Part shown: positions 16,714 to 25,746 of the stretch, in pieces
How positions within the stretch are numbered: the first letter of the stretch is position 1
How the letters are laid out: each line of letters begins with the position of its first letter
From: Egibacteraceae bacterium
Lineage (GTDB): Bacteria; Actinomycetota; Nitriliruptoria; Euzebyales; Egibacteraceae
DNA: 47,676 nt
NCBI GenBank assembly: GCA_035540635.1
Contig: DATLGH010000011.1
Coordinates: 1 to 47,676, forward strand
Reading direction: 5' to 3'
Notes under the pieces: model-generated
The model's input: the letters and a program-made list of their open reading frames with translations, nothing else
Told to the model about the DNA's origin: nothing
Databases searched by the model: none
Made by a program: the position numbers and the translations under genes

Positions 16714-18204
16714 GCCGAAGACCGCGAGAGCCGCCTCGACGCGCTCGTCGCCGACCGGCGGGCGACCGTGGAACGGCTCCGTGCGCAGGGGGTCGACCCC
16801 TACCCGGTCGGGGCGCGGGTCACCTCGTCGCCCGCCGCGGTGCGCGCCCGCTGGGACGGAAGGCTCCAGCCTGGCGAGGAGACCGGCGAGCAGGTAAGCG
16901 TCGCCGGCCGTCTCGTGCTGCGTCGCGGCCACGGCAGGCTCGCCTTCCTCGTCCTGCGGGAGGCCGACGCCGACCTGCAGGTCATGGCCGAGCTCTCGGC
17001 CCTCGGGGAGGAGGGGATGGCGCTCGTCGACCTCCTCGACATCGGCGACTGGGTGGCCGTGACCGGCGAGGTCATCGTCACCCGCCGCGGCGAGCTGTCG
17101 GTCAAGGCCAGCACGGTCACGCTCATCGCCAAGGCGCTGCGCCCCCTGCCCGACAAGTGGCACGGCCTCACCGACACCGACACCCGCTACCGGCAGCGCT
17201 ACGTCGACCTCGTCGTGAACGCCGACGCCCGCCGGGTGTTCGGCATCCGCGCCGCGGCGGTCGGCGCCCTGCGCGCGGAGCTCACGGAGCGCGGCTACGT
17301 CGAGGTCGAGACCCCGGTGCTGCACCCCATTCCCGGCGGGGCCGCCGCGCGCCCGTTCGTAACCCGCCACGAGGCCCTCGACCTCGACCTCTACCTGCGT
17401 GTGGCGCCCGAGCTGTACCTCAAGCGCCTCGTCGTCGGGGGGATGCCCCGCGTGTTCGAGATCGGTCGCGTGTTCCGCAACGAGGGGCTCTCCCCGCGCC
17501 ACAACCCGGAGTTCACGATCCTCGAGTCCTACGAGGCCTACGCGGACTACCACGACGTCATGGACCTCACGCAGGGGCTGCTCCAGCGCGCGGCCCGCGA
17601 CGCGGTCGGCACCCTCGCGCTCGTCTACGACGGGCGCAGGGTCGACCTCGGCGGACGGTGGCCCCGCCGGGCGCTGCTCGACCTCGTCCGAGAGGCCACG
17701 AAGCGCGACGACCTGTCCTACACCACGCCGGTCGGCGAGCTGCGCGACCTCTGCGCGGCCTCGGGGGTGCGGACGGAGGGCGCCTGGGGGCCGGGCAAGC
17801 TCGTCCTCGAGCTCTACGAGAAGCTCGTCGAGCACACCCTGTGGGACCCGACGTTCGTCGTCGACTACCCCGTCGAGGTGTCGCCCCTCGCCCGCCGCCA
17901 CCGCGAGGACCCGGCGGTGACCGAGCGTTTCGAGCTCATCGTCGCGGGGCGGGAGATGGCGAACGCGTTCAGCGAGCTCACCGACCCCGACGACCAGCGC
18001 GCGCGCCTGGAGGCGCAGGCGCGGGCAAAGGCGGCCGGGGACCCCGAAGCCATGGTGGTCGACGAGGACTACCTGCGCGCCATGGAGTACGGCATGCCGC
18101 CGATGGGCGGGCTCGGGCTCGGCGTCGACCGGCTCGTCATGCTGCTCGCAGACGTGCACAGCATCCGCGAAGTGATCCTGTTCCCCACCCTGAGGCCGGA
18201 GTAG
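16711..18204 (+). CDS. lysS: Lysyl-tRNA synthetase, class II
   Basis: The enzyme charges tRNA(Lys). The N-terminal OB-fold anticodon-binding domain spans about residues 50-145. The class II catalytic core follows, with motif 2 RVFRNEGLSPRHNPEFT from about residue 253 and motif 3 GLGLGVDRLVMLL near residue 470. The length of 497 residues is normal; YRQRYVDLVVN at the junction is typical. Its position between the coaX region and clpC is the same in mycobacteria and, with insertions, in Bacillus. Confidence 0.97.
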   Translation: MAEDRESRLDALVADRRATVERLRAQGVDPYPVGARVTSSPAAVRARWDGRLQPGEETGEQVSVAGRLVLRRGHGRLAFLVLREADADLQVMAELSALGEEGMALVDLLDIGDWVAVTGEVIVTRRGELSVKASTVTLIAKALRPLPDKWHGLTDTDTRYRQRYVDLVVNADARRVFGIRAAAVGALRAELTERGYVEVETPVLHPIPGGAAARPFVTRHEALDLDLYLRVAPELYLKRLVVGGMPRVFEIGRVFRNEGLSPRHNPEFTILESYEAYADYHDVMDLTQGLLQRAARDAVGTLALVYDGRRVDLGGRWPRRALLDLVREATKRDDLSYTTPVGELRDLCAASGVRTEGAWGPGKLVLELYEKLVEHTLWDPTFVVDYPVEVSPLARRHREDPAVTERFELIVAGREMANAFSELTDPDDQRARLEAQARAKAAGDPEAMVVDEDYLRAMEYGMPPMGGLGLGVDRLVMLLADVHSIREVILFPTLRPE

Positions 18205-18247
18205 CGCCTCCGGTGTGCGAGGATGCCTCCGCACGAAGGAGGCAGCG
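18205..18247 (+). promoter_or_regulatory. Structured leader before the first ClpC-N-domain gene
   Basis: The ribosome binding site GGAGG is at 18238-18242. Two upstream CCTCC elements (18207-18211 and 18226-18230) could each pair with it. The second is also part of a hairpin (18215-18222 with 18226-18234, one bulged base). The leader could therefore fold in alternative ways that hide or free the ribosome binding site. Confidence 0.35.
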
Positions 18248-19270
18248 ATGTTCGAGCGGTTCACCGACGCGGCCAGGCTGGCGGTCGTGAAGGCCCAGGA
18301 GGAGGCGCGGCTGCTCCACCACGACGCCGTCGGGCCCGAGCACCTGCTCCTGGGTTTGCTCCAGGACGAGCAGGCGTCCTCGTCGCTGTTCGCGACGTTC
18401 GTCTCGGCGCCGGCCGTCCGGGAGCACGTCGAGGCGACCCTCGGCCGCGGCGCCGGGTCCCCCCCGGACACGCTGCCGTTCGCCCCGCAGGCCAAGGCGA
18501 TCCTCGAGGGGGCGACGGCCGCCTCGCGCAGGCTCGGCCACCAGCACACCGACAGCGCCCACCTCGTGATCGCGCTGCTGCGTGAGGAGGGAAACCGGGC
18601 CAGCGAGGCCCTCGTCGCGCTCGGCGTCGACCTGACCGCGCTGCAGGAGGCCGCCATGGCCGCGGTCGGTGTGGCCGCGACGGTCCCCGGCTACCGCACC
18701 TGGGTCGGGGGGGACCCGCTCCACGAGCGCGTCGTGCGGGCCCGCGCGCGCGCCCAGGCGGAGCGCGATCCCGTCCACGAGGGAGGCCCTGGCGGCTGGG
18801 AGGTCCTCCTGCGCTCCACCGGCGCGACGCTGCGGGCCCTCGCAGCCGCCCGCCGCCACGCCGCCGACGCGCTGCGCGGGGAGCTCGCGACGATCGACCT
18901 CGTCGTCGGGGTGCTCGCCGTCGACGACCCCGCCGTGCGCGACGCCCTCGCAGCCGCCGGGGCCAGCGATCCCCGCCCCCACGACCTCGTGCCCGGGTAC
19001 CGCGAGACGACCACCCTCGACGAGTCCGTCGTCGGCGTGTCCGGCGCCGCGAAGCGGACCTGCCGCATGGCCGCGCGCCTGGCCGCGAACGCCGAGACGT
19101 GTATCAGCCCGGCCCACCTGCTCCTCGCCGCGCTCGAGTCCCTGGGGCCGGTGCGGGCGGCTGTCGCCGCCGAGCGGCTGGGCGCCGACGAGGCCGCACT
19201 GCGCCAGGCGCTGCTACGCCTGACGGTGACGGCCCCCACCGACCCGGCGATCCCCGGGTCGGCGAGCTGA
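18248..19270 (+). CDS. Stand-alone ClpC N-domain protein 1
   Basis: The 340-residue protein begins MFERFTDAARLAVVKAQEEA, nearly the start of ClpC itself, and has the two Clp-N repeats at about residues 1-70 and 75-150 (EHLLLGLLQDEQ, SAHLVIALLREEGN). Residues about 165-335 look like a second, diverged Clp-N pair (IDLVVGVLAVDD, SPAHLLLAALESLG). No Walker motifs or AAA+ modules follow. Such proteins could compete with or deliver substrates to ClpC's N-domain; ClpS-like or McsB-like adaptor action is only an analogy. It lies between lysS and a second such gene, both on the strand of clpC, with GAAGGAGG before the ATG. Confidence 0.85.
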   Translation: MFERFTDAARLAVVKAQEEARLLHHDAVGPEHLLLGLLQDEQASSSLFATFVSAPAVREHVEATLGRGAGSPPDTLPFAPQAKAILEGATAASRRLGHQHTDSAHLVIALLREEGNRASEALVALGVDLTALQEAAMAAVGVAATVPGYRTWVGGDPLHERVVRARARAQAERDPVHEGGPGGWEVLLRSTGATLRALAAARRHAADALRGELATIDLVVGVLAVDDPAVRDALAAAGASDPRPHDLVPGYRETTTLDESVVGVSGAAKRTCRMAARLAANAETCISPAHLLLAALESLGPVRAAVAAERLGADEAALRQALLRLTVTAPTDPAIPGSAS

Positions 19271-19280
19271 GGAGGCGCGC

Positions 19281-20213
19281 ATGTTCGAGCGGTTCACCGA
19301 CCGGGCGCGGCGGGTTCTCGTCTTCGCGGAGGAGGAGGCCGCCCGCCTCGCCCACGACCACGTCGGCACCGAGCACCTGCTGCTCGGCCTCGCGCGGGAG
19401 GGCGACGGGGTCGCGGCCACGGTCCTCGCCGCGCTTGGCATGACGCTGGCTGACCTCCGCACCCGCGTGGACGCCGTCGCGGGACGGGGGGAGGCCGGCG
19501 CGGGGGTGGAGGAGCGCTCGTACTCCTCCCCGGCCAAGCACGCCCTGGAGACCGCGCTGCGCGAGGCGCAGGGCCTCGGGGACGACTACATCGGCACCGA
19601 GCACGTCCTGCTCGGTCTCGCGCGCGAGGGCGAGGGCACCGCGGCCCGGGTGCTGCGCGACCTCGGGCACGGCCTCGCGAGCATCCGCAGCCAGGTCATC
19701 AGGACCCGCAGCGGTCAGCCGAGGGCGGGCTCGGACGCGGGCTTCGATCCGGGGGAGGGCCAGCGCGCCTGGGAGGAGGCCGGCTGGACGTTCCTGGCAA
19801 GCGGGGCGGAGACGAGCTGGCGCGCCCTGAGCCTCGCCCGAGAGGAGGCCGCCGGTGGCGGGCACACGACCGTGGAGGTGGGCGACCTCGTCCTCGGGAT
19901 CCTGCGTGCGGGCGACGAGCAGGTCACGGGGGCCCTGCGCGCTGCAGGGGGGGTCTCCCCCGCCGACGGCGCACCGCAGGCGCCGGAGGACCCGCCGCCC
20001 CTGGCGCTGTCGGTGCAGGCGAGGGACGCCTGCCTCGAGGCGCTCCAAGGGGTCTGGGACGGCGCCGGGTTCGTCCGGCCGGGTCACCTGCTGCTCGGCT
20101 GCCTGCACGTCGTCGACAGGGAGGGCAGGGACGCGCTGCAGGCCCGCCTCGGCGTCGACGTCGACCGGCTCGTGGCGCACGTGCGGCGGGCCGTCGACGG
20201 CGGCGCCGGGTGA
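19281..20213 (+). CDS. Stand-alone ClpC N-domain protein 2
   Basis: The 310-residue protein starts [20 protein letters not shown] and contains a well-conserved Clp-N double repeat (residues about 1-70, EHLLLGLAREGDGVAATVL; 78-145, TEHVLLGLAREGEGTAARVL). A diverged second pair follows (about 175-305, VEVGDLVLGILRAGDE and RPGHLLLGCLHVVDREG). It has no ATPase domain. It is closer to ClpC than its neighbour in the first half, so it may be the more recent copy. It follows the first paralogue after 10 bases with GAGGAGGC as ribosome binding site, so the two are probably one transcript. Confidence 0.87.
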   Translation: MFERFTDRARRVLVFAEEEAARLAHDHVGTEHLLLGLAREGDGVAATVLAALGMTLADLRTRVDAVAGRGEAGAGVEERSYSSPAKHALETALREAQGLGDDYIGTEHVLLGLAREGEGTAARVLRDLGHGLASIRSQVIRTRSGQPRAGSDAGFDPGEGQRAWEEAGWTFLASGAETSWRALSLAREEAAGGGHTTVEVGDLVLGILRAGDEQVTGALRAAGGVSPADGAPQAPEDPPPLALSVQARDACLEALQGVWDGAGFVRPGHLLLGCLHVVDREGRDALQARLGVDVDRLVAHVRRAVDGGAG

Positions 20214-20514
20214 CCGGCAGACCACGTTCCGTGCCCGAGGCAGGCCCGCGGACGCCCTGAACGATGCCGGGACCGGCGGCAACGGCTATCCTTGTGCCCC
20301 GGTGCACGACTGCGATGACGCCACCGCCCGCCCCCTGAGAGGCGTGAAGCGCAAGCGATCAGGGAACATCCGGCGGTCGCACGGCGTTCGCACCATTTCG
20401 TTTGCCGGGCCCCGAGGGCGGCTGGCCCCGGAGAGATTCGGGAGGCATCCAGCCAGTCGCCACACCGGCCGATGCTAGAGTTCAGGTAGACGCACCCGAC
20501 GAGGGGGCAGTGCG
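20214..20514 (+). promoter_or_regulatory. Upstream region of clpC with two candidate -10 boxes
   Basis: TAGAGT at 20476-20481 would start transcription near 20488, giving a 27-base leader with GAGGGGG (20501-20507) before the clpC ATG. Further up, TATCCT at 20287-20292 lies 9 bases before a GTG at 20302. I found no CIRCE element, HAIR element or convincing ClgR box. Confidence 0.45.
20302..20478 (+). CDS. Doubtful 58-codon leaderless ORF upstream of clpC
   Basis: A GTG at 20302, 9 bases after TATCCT, opens a 58-codon frame ending in a TAG that overlaps the proposed clpC -10 box. The product is basic and Arg-rich with no recognised family, and its codon use is less regular than in the neighbouring genes. 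It could be an unrecognised leader peptide or chance. M. tuberculosis has lsr2 at this place, but this product does not resemble Lsr2. Confidence 0.2.
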   Translation: MHDCDDATARPLRGVKRKRSGNIRRSHGVRTISFAGPRGRLAPERFGRHPASRHTGRC

Positions 20515-23034
20515 ATGTTCGAGCGGTTCACCGACCGGGCCCGGCGAGTGGTGGTCCTCGCCCAAGAAGAAGCCCGCATGCTCAACCACAACTACATCGG
20601 CACCGAGCACATCCTGCTCGGGCTGATCCACGAGGGCGAGGGCGTTGCGGCGAAGGCGCTCGAATCGCTCGGGATCTCCCTGGAGGGCGTGCGCGAGCAG
20701 GTCGAGGAGATCATCGGCCAGGGCCAGACGGCGCCGGCCGGCCACATCCCCTTCACCCCGCGGGCGAAGAAGGTCCTCGAGCTCTCCTTGCGGGAGGCGC
20801 TGCAGCTCGGCCACAACTACATCGGCACTGAGCACATCCTCCTCGGCCTCATCCGCGAGGGCGAGGGTGTCGCGGCCCAGGTCCTGCAGAAGCTCGGCGC
20901 GGACCTGTCGCGCGTGCGGACGCAGGTCATCCAGCTGCTGTCGGGCTACGCCGGCGGTGAGCCGGGCGCCGGTCCGCAGAAGGCGGGCGTGTCCGGCGGC
21001 TCCGCCGACGACCCGAAGGGGTCGCCCGTCCTCGACCAGTTCGGGCGCAACCTCACCCAGTTCGCCCGCGAGGGCAAGCTCGACCCTGTCATCGGCCGTC
21101 AGCGCGAGGGCGAGCGGGTCATGCAGGTGCTGAGCCGGCGCACGAAGAACAACCCCGTGCTCATCGGCGAGCCCGGCGTCGGCAAGACCGCGATCGTCGA
21201 GGGCCTCGCCCAGATGATCACCGCGGGCAACGTGCCGGAGACGCTCAAGGACAAGCAGCTCTACACCCTCGACCTCGGCGCGCTCGTGGCGGGCAGCCGC
21301 TACCGCGGCGACTTCGAGGAGCGCCTGAAGAAGGTGCTGAAGGAGATCACGACCCGGGGCGACATCATCCTGTTCATCGACGAGCTCCACACCCTCGTCG
21401 GGGCAGGGGCCGCCGAGGGCGCCATCGACGCGGCGAGCATCCTGAAGCCGATGCTCGCGCGTGGCGAGCTGCAGACCATCGGCGCGACGACGATCGACGA
21501 GTACCGCAAGCACCTGGAGAAGGACGCCGCGCTCGAGCGCCGCTTCCAGCCGATCCAGGTCGAGGAGCCGACCGTCGCGCACACGATCGAGATCCTCAAG
21601 GGTCTGCGCGACCGCTACGAGGCCCACCACCGCGTGACGATCACCGACGATGCCCTCGTCGCCGCCGGCAACCTCGCCGACCGCTACATCTCCGACCGCT
21701 ACCTGCCGGACAAGGCGATCGACCTCATCGACGAGGCCGGCTCCCGCCTGCGCATCCGCCGCCTCACGGCCCCGCCGGACCTCCAGGACCTCGAGGAGGA
21801 GGCGCAGCGGATCCGCAAGGCCAAGGAGTCCGCGATCGACGAGCAGGACTTCGAGAAGGCGGCGGCACTGCGCGACCAGGAGAAGAAGGTCCTCGAGCGC
21901 AAGGCGGGTCGCGAGCGCGAGTGGAAGTCCGACGGCATGGACACCGTCCTCACCCTCGACGAGGAGGACATCGCCGAGGTGCTGTCCAACTGGACCGGCA
22001 TCCCGGTGTTCAAGCTCACCGAGGAGGAGACCGCCAAGCTGCTGCGCATGGAGGCGGAGCTCCACAAGCGCGTCGTCGGCCAGGAAGAGGCGATCGCTGC
22101 GGTCTCGAAGTCCATCCGGCGCACCCGGGCGGGCCTCAAGGACCCGAAGCGCCCGTCCGGCTCCTTCATCTTCCTCGGGCCCTCCGGCGTCGGGAAGACC
22201 GAGCTCGCGAAGACCCTCGCCGAGTTTCTGTTCGGCGACGAGAACTCCCTCGTGCACCTCGACATGTCCGAGTACATGGAGAAGCACACCGTGTCGCGGC
22301 TGATCGGGTCCCCGCCCGGCTACGTCGGCTACGAGGAGGGCGGTCAGCTCACCGAGGCGGTGCGCCGCAAGCCGTTCAGCGTCGTGCTGTTCGACGAGGT
22401 GGAGAAGGCCCACCCCGACGTGTTCAACGCGCTGCTGCAGATCCTCGAGGACGGTCGCCTGACCGATGCGCACGGCAAGGAGGTCGACTTCAAGAACACC
22501 GTGCTCATCATGACCTCGAACCTCGGCACCCGGAACCTCGGGCAGCAGGCCCTCGGGTTCGCCGCCGCCGCGGACGAGAAGGACACCTACCAGCGGATGA
22601 AGGACCAGGTGGACGAGGAGCTCAAGCGCCACTTCCGCCCCGAGTTCCTCAACCGCATCGACGAGGTCATCGTCTTCCACCAGCTCACCCGCGAAGAGGT
22701 CAAGTCGATCGTCGACCTCATGATGAAGCGCGTGAAGAACCAGCTGCGGTCCAAGGACCTCGACCTGGAGCTCACCGAGGACGCGAAGGCGTGGCTTTCG
22801 GAGAAGGGCTACGACGCCCAGCTCGGCGCCCGGCCGCTCCGCCGCACGATCCAGCGCTACATCGAGGATGCGATGAGCGAGAAGATCCTGCACGGCGACT
22901 TCACCGCCGGGCAGCTCGTCGTCGTCGACGTGGAGGACGACGAGATCGTCTTCCGGGCGGTCGACGCGCCGCCGGACTCCCCGCCCGTCGAGCTGGCCCG
23001 ATCCTCGGGCACCGAAGGTCAGGGCTCTTCCTGA
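20515..23034 (+). CDS. clpC: ATP-dependent Clp protease ATPase subunit ClpC
   Basis: ClpC is a hexameric AAA+ unfoldase that feeds substrates to ClpP. Domains in order: Clp-N double repeat (about 1-145), first AAA+ module with Walker A GEPGVGKT at 218-225, a middle region with a UVR-like coiled coil (about 442-463, [17 protein letters not shown]), and second AAA+ module with GPSGVGKT at 555-562 followed by the Clp C-terminal domain. Length 839 is normal. No ctsR-mcsA-mcsB precede it as in Bacillus; instead two N-domain paralogues do. GAGGGGG precedes the ATG. Confidence 0.98.
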   Translation: MFERFTDRARRVVVLAQEEARMLNHNYIGTEHILLGLIHEGEGVAAKALESLGISLEGVREQVEEIIGQGQTAPAGHIPFTPRAKKVLELSLREALQLGHNYIGTEHILLGLIREGEGVAAQVLQKLGADLSRVRTQVIQLLSGYAGGEPGAGPQKAGVSGGSADDPKGSPVLDQFGRNLTQFAREGKLDPVIGRQREGERVMQVLSRRTKNNPVLIGEPGVGKTAIVEGLAQMITAGNVPETLKDKQLYTLDLGALVAGSRYRGDFEERLKKVLKEITTRGDIILFIDELHTLVGAGAAEGAIDAASILKPMLARGELQTIGATTIDEYRKHLEKDAALERRFQPIQVEEPTVAHTIEILKGLRDRYEAHHRVTITDDALVAAGNLADRYISDRYLPDKAIDLIDEAGSRLRIRRLTAPPDLQDLEEEAQRIRKAKESAIDEQDFEKAAALRDQEKKVLERKAGREREWKSDGMDTVLTLDEEDIAEVLSNWTGIPVFKLTEEETAKLLRMEAELHKRVVGQEEAIAAVSKSIRRTRAGLKDPKRPSGSFIFLGPSGVGKTELAKTLAEFLFGDENSLVHLDMSEYMEKHTVSRLIGSPPGYVGYEEGGQLTEAVRRKPFSVVLFDEVEKAHPDVFNALLQILEDGRLTDAHGKEVDFKNTVLIMTSNLGTRNLGQQALGFAAAADEKDTYQRMKDQVDEELKRHFRPEFLNRIDEVIVFHQLTREEVKSIVDLMMKRVKNQLRSKDLDLELTEDAKAWLSEKGYDAQLGARPLRRTIQRYIEDAMSEKILHGDFTAGQLVVVDVEDDEIVFRAVDAPPDSPPVELARSSGTEGQGSS

Positions 23035-23131
23035 GCGCGACAAAGGGATAAGATCTCGGGACGAGCTTCCCCGCCACCGACGGGACCGCGGCGCCAAGAG
23101 CCGACGGAACCAGCGGGAGGAGCAGCACCCG

Positions 23132-23173
23132 ATAGCGGGCCCGGTGCGACAAGAGCGCCGGGCCCTTCGCTAT
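23132..23173 (+). terminator. Hairpin after clpC
   Basis: GGGCCCGG at 23137-23144 pairs with CCGGGCCC at 23158-23165, and ATAGC at 23132-23136 with GCTAT at 23169-23173 after a 3-base bulge. The loop is 13 bases. This is about 100 bases after the clpC stop and is probably its terminator; no T-run follows. Confidence 0.5.
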
Positions 23174-23223
23174 GCCCCGGACGGTAGGCACCGCGGGCAC
23201 TTTCCCGGTCGCGCATGCGTCGG

Positions 23224-23310
23224 CGCGGACACTTTGCCGAGCTCCCCGGTGGGTAACCGTCCGCGATAGGCGCTGGCGGTGCAGTGAAGTGTCCGCGATA
23301 GCCCTAGCCT
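23224..23310 (+). promoter_or_regulatory. Repeat-rich promoter region of nucS
   Basis: An 11-bp perfect inverted repeat (23224-23234 with 23287-23297) and an 11-bp direct repeat (23259-23269 and 23291-23301) lie before nucS. TAGCCT at 23305-23310 fits TAnnnT and is followed after 9 bases by the ATG at 23320, so the transcript is leaderless or nearly so. The repeats lie where a regulator would act on this promoter. Confidence 0.45.
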
Positions 23311-23319
23311 GTGTCGCCA

Positions 23320-23979
23320 ATGCGCCTTGTGATCGCCCGCTGCGCCGTCGACTATGCGGGACGCCTCTCCGCGCACCTGCCGCCGGCGGTGCGGCTGATC
23401 ATGGTGAAGGCCGACGGGTGCGTGGCGGTGCACGCCGACGGGGGCGCGTACAAGCCCCTGAACTGGATGAACGCCCCGAACACGCTCGTCGAGGAGCCGG
23501 GGTCCTGGACGGTCGCCAACCCGAAGGGCGAGACCCTCGTCATCACGCTCGAGGAGGTGCTGTCTGACGTCACCTGCCACCTCGGTGAGGATCCCGGTCT
23601 GAAGAAGGACGGCGTCGAGGCGCACCTGCAGGAGCTGCTCGCGAGCCACCCCACCGCCCTGGGGGCCGACCTCACGCTCGTCCGCCGCGAGTACCCCACC
23701 GACCTGGGGCCGGTCGACCTGCTCTGCCGCGACGCCGACGGCAACGCCGTCGCGGTCGAGATCAAGCGTCGTGGCGAGATCGACGGCGTCGAGCAGCTGA
23801 GCCGCTACCTCGAGCGCCTCGAACGCGACCCGCTGCTCCGTCCCGTGCGGGGACTGCTCGCGGCGCAGCAGATCAAGCCCCAGGCCCGCGTGCTCGCGCA
23901 CTCGCGCGGCATCGGGTGCGTCGAGGTGGACTACGACGCCCTGCGGGGCCTCGAATCCGACGAGCTCCGGCTCTTCTAG
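23320..23979 (+). CDS. nucS: Mismatch-specific endonuclease NucS (EndoMS)
   Basis: NucS cuts both strands at mismatches and provides mismatch repair in actinobacteria and archaea that lack MutS/MutL. The 219-residue protein has the N-terminal dimerisation domain ([16 protein letters not shown]...; [20 protein letters not shown]) and the RecB-like nuclease domain. The latter has [20 protein letters not shown] (catalytic Glu/Asp region), [17 protein letters not shown] and LRLF at the C-terminus, the latter resembling the clamp-binding tail. ATG at 23320 gives the family start; an in-frame GTG at 23311 would add three residues. It ends overlapping the convergent reductase gene by 4 bases. Confidence 0.95.
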   Translation: MRLVIARCAVDYAGRLSAHLPPAVRLIMVKADGCVAVHADGGAYKPLNWMNAPNTLVEEPGSWTVANPKGETLVITLEEVLSDVTCHLGEDPGLKKDGVEAHLQELLASHPTALGADLTLVRREYPTDLGPVDLLCRDADGNAVAVEIKRRGEIDGVEQLSRYLERLERDPLLRPVRGLLAAQQIKPQARVLAHSRGIGCVEVDYDALRGLESDELRLF

Positions 23980-24779
23980 CTGGGGACGACGGCGTAGCGG
24001 GTGTAGAGCTCGCTGTCCTGCTCGTAGAGGCCGATCAGCTCGAGGTCGCCGGGACGTGCGAGGTTGCCGAGGATGCGCGGCCCGCGACCGATGAGGCGGG
24101 GGGAGAGGGTCAGGCAGAGCTCATCGACGAGCCCGGCGTCGAACAGCGAGTCGTTGAGGACCGGGCCGCCCTCGCAGAGCAGGGAGGCAAGCCCGAGCTC
24201 CTCGCGCAGCGCCGCCACCCCGTGGACGGGGTCGACCGCGTCGTCCCCGGCGACGACGACCCGTCCCGCGCGCTCAGCCGCGCGCCGCCGGTCGGCGGGG
24301 GCCGCGCTGCAGGTCAGGACGACCGTGGCCACCTCGGCCTCGGTGAACATCGGCGTGGTGAAGTCGATGTCGAGCGAGCGGCTCACCACCACGATCGGCG
24401 CCGCACGCGGCCGGCCGTCGGCCACCCGGCGCTCGCGCAGTCGCGCGGACAGGCGGTGGGGGCCGTAGCCCTCGACCCGGACGGTCCCCGCCCCGACCAG
24501 GATCGCATCGGCGAGTGCGCGCAACGCGCGGAAGATCTCGTGGTCACCGGTCCCCCCGAGTCGACCGGTGCGCCCCTCCTCGTCGGTTGCGGCGCCGTCG
24601 ACGCTCGCGACCATGTTCACCCGCAGCAGCGGCGCGTGGGGGTCGCCCGGCCGGTACGCGTCGTACGGGTCGACCTCGTCGAAGGCGGTTGGCAGCAGCT
24701 GGCGCATGAAGGGCAACGCTACCCGGTGGGCCGAGGCGGGCTTGCGGGGGCCCCCTGCCTCTGCCAGCCTCCCGACCAT
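23976..24779 (-). CDS. RibD C-terminal-type (pyrimidine) reductase
   Basis: The 267-residue protein is a DHFR-like reductase of the RibD C-terminal domain family. It has [69 protein letters not shown] and [12 protein letters not shown]. Stand-alone members are often annotated as pyrimidine reductases of riboflavin synthesis; some can reduce dihydrofolate, and Rv2671 of M. tuberculosis is a known example of that. No other riboflavin gene is nearby, so the substrate is open. It converges on nucS (shared CTAG stop) and its ATG overlaps the divergent mutY ATG in one CATG. Confidence 0.85.
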   Translation of the reverse strand: MVGRLAEAGGPRKPASAHRVALPFMRQLLPTAFDEVDPYDAYRPGDPHAPLLRVNMVASVDGAATDEEGRTGRLGGTGDHEIFRALRALADAILVGAGTVRVEGYGPHRLSARLRERRVADGRPRAAPIVVVSRSLDIDFTTPMFTEAEVATVVLTCSAAPADRRRAAERAGRVVVAGDDAVDPVHGVAALREELGLASLLCEGGPVLNDSLFDAGLVDELCLTLSPRLIGRGPRILGNLARPGDLELIGLYEQDSELYTRYAVVPS

Positions 24780-25713
24780 GACCTCGTCCCCGTCCGACAG
24801 CGGCGTCGTCGTCCTCGAGGGCCGCCCGCTCCGGTTTCAGCGCCTGCTCCAGGCCTGGCACCACTCCGAGAGCCGCCCGCTGCCCTGGCGCGACACGCAC
24901 GATCCCTACCGCATCCTCGTAAGCGAGATCATGCTCCAGCAGACGCAGGTGGACCGGGTGGAGCCGGTCTACCACGCGTTCCTGCGCCGTTTCCCCGACA
25001 TCCAGACCCTCGCGTCTTCTCCCCTCGCCGACGTCGTCCGTGCATGGCAGGGCCTGGGGTACAACCGGCGCGCGGTCAGCCTCCACCGGGCGGCCCGCGC
25101 CGTCGTCGAGCGTCACGGCGGTCGCGTCCCCTTCGACCTCCTGAGCCTGCGTGCCCTGCCCGGCGTCGGCGACTACACCGCGCGGGCCGTGCTCGCCTTC
25201 GCGTTCGGGCAGGACGTCGGCCCGGTCGACGTGAACGTCGCGCGGGTCCTCGCGCGGGCTGCCGCCGGCCGCGCCCTCAGACGAAGCGAGGTCCAGCACC
25301 TCGCGGACACGCTCGTCCCGCCGGGGCAGGCCGCGACGTGGACGGCGGGCCTCATGGACCTCGGCGCCCGCTACTGCACCGCCCGTGCGCCGCGCTGTCC
25401 GGCCTGCCCGGTGGCGGCCGCGTGCGCCTGGAGGACCGACGGCGGTCCGGACGCGGGTGGGCTCTGCGACCCCGCAGCGACGACCGCCGTCCGCACCCGC
25501 GCCCAGCAGCCCTTCGCCGGCTCGGACCGCTACCACCGGGGACGGCTCGTCGAGACGCTCCGGCGCGGCCCGGTGGAGTGCGACGCGCTCCCCGACGCCG
25601 CCGACCTCGACGACACCGGCCGGCTCGCCGCCCTGACCCGTTCCCTGGTCGACGACGGCCTCGCCGAGTGGAACGACGGGTCGTTGCGCCTGCCCACTGA
25701 CAGCGGAGCCTAA
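24778..25713 (+). CDS. mutY: A/G-specific adenine glycosylase
   Basis: MutY removes adenine opposite 8-oxoguanine. The HhH-GPD fold is clear: E50 in SEIMLQQTQV, the helix-hairpin-helix LRALPGVGDYTARAVLAFAF, catalytic D151 in GPVDVNVARV, and the iron-sulfur ligands C200, C207, C210 and C216 (C-x6-C-x2-C-x5-C). The product has 311 residues; the NUDIX-like C-terminal domain of E. coli MutY appears reduced to a divergent winged segment, a common actinobacterial state. ATG at 24778 shares CATG with the divergent reductase. CAGCCT at 24764-24769, 8 bases before the ATG, is a weak -10 candidate for a leaderless start. Confidence 0.94.
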   Translation: MTSSPSDSGVVVLEGRPLRFQRLLQAWHHSESRPLPWRDTHDPYRILVSEIMLQQTQVDRVEPVYHAFLRRFPDIQTLASSPLADVVRAWQGLGYNRRAVSLHRAARAVVERHGGRVPFDLLSLRALPGVGDYTARAVLAFAFGQDVGPVDVNVARVLARAAAGRALRRSEVQHLADTLVPPGQAATWTAGLMDLGARYCTARAPRCPACPVAAACAWRTDGGPDAGGLCDPAATTAVRTRAQQPFAGSDRYHRGRLVETLRRGPVECDALPDAADLDDTGRLAALTRSLVDDGLAEWNDGSLRLPTDSGA

Positions 25714-25721
25714 AGCGGGCA

Positions 25722-25745
25722 GCGAGCGGGGAGACTCCCGCTCGC
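25722..25745 (+). terminator. Perfect 9-bp hairpin abutting the BrkB start codon
   Basis: 25722-25730 pairs perfectly with 25737-25745 around a 6-base loop. It begins 8 bases after the mutY stop and ends one base before the ATG of the next gene. It could end the mutY transcript or control translation of the BrkB gene. Confidence 0.45.
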
Positions 25746-25746
25746 C

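Noticed and set aside
18205-18247. A possible rRNA operon or tRNA between lysS and the clpC region, as in Bacillus
   Set aside because: The gap is only 43 bases and shows no tRNA-like cloverleaf; no rRNA sequence occurs in the window.
20214-20514. CIRCE, HAIR or ClgR operator in front of clpC
   Set aside because: No TTAGCACTC-type or CTTGAGT-type inverted repeats are present, and only a lone TTCGC half-site near 20390 could hint at ClgR.
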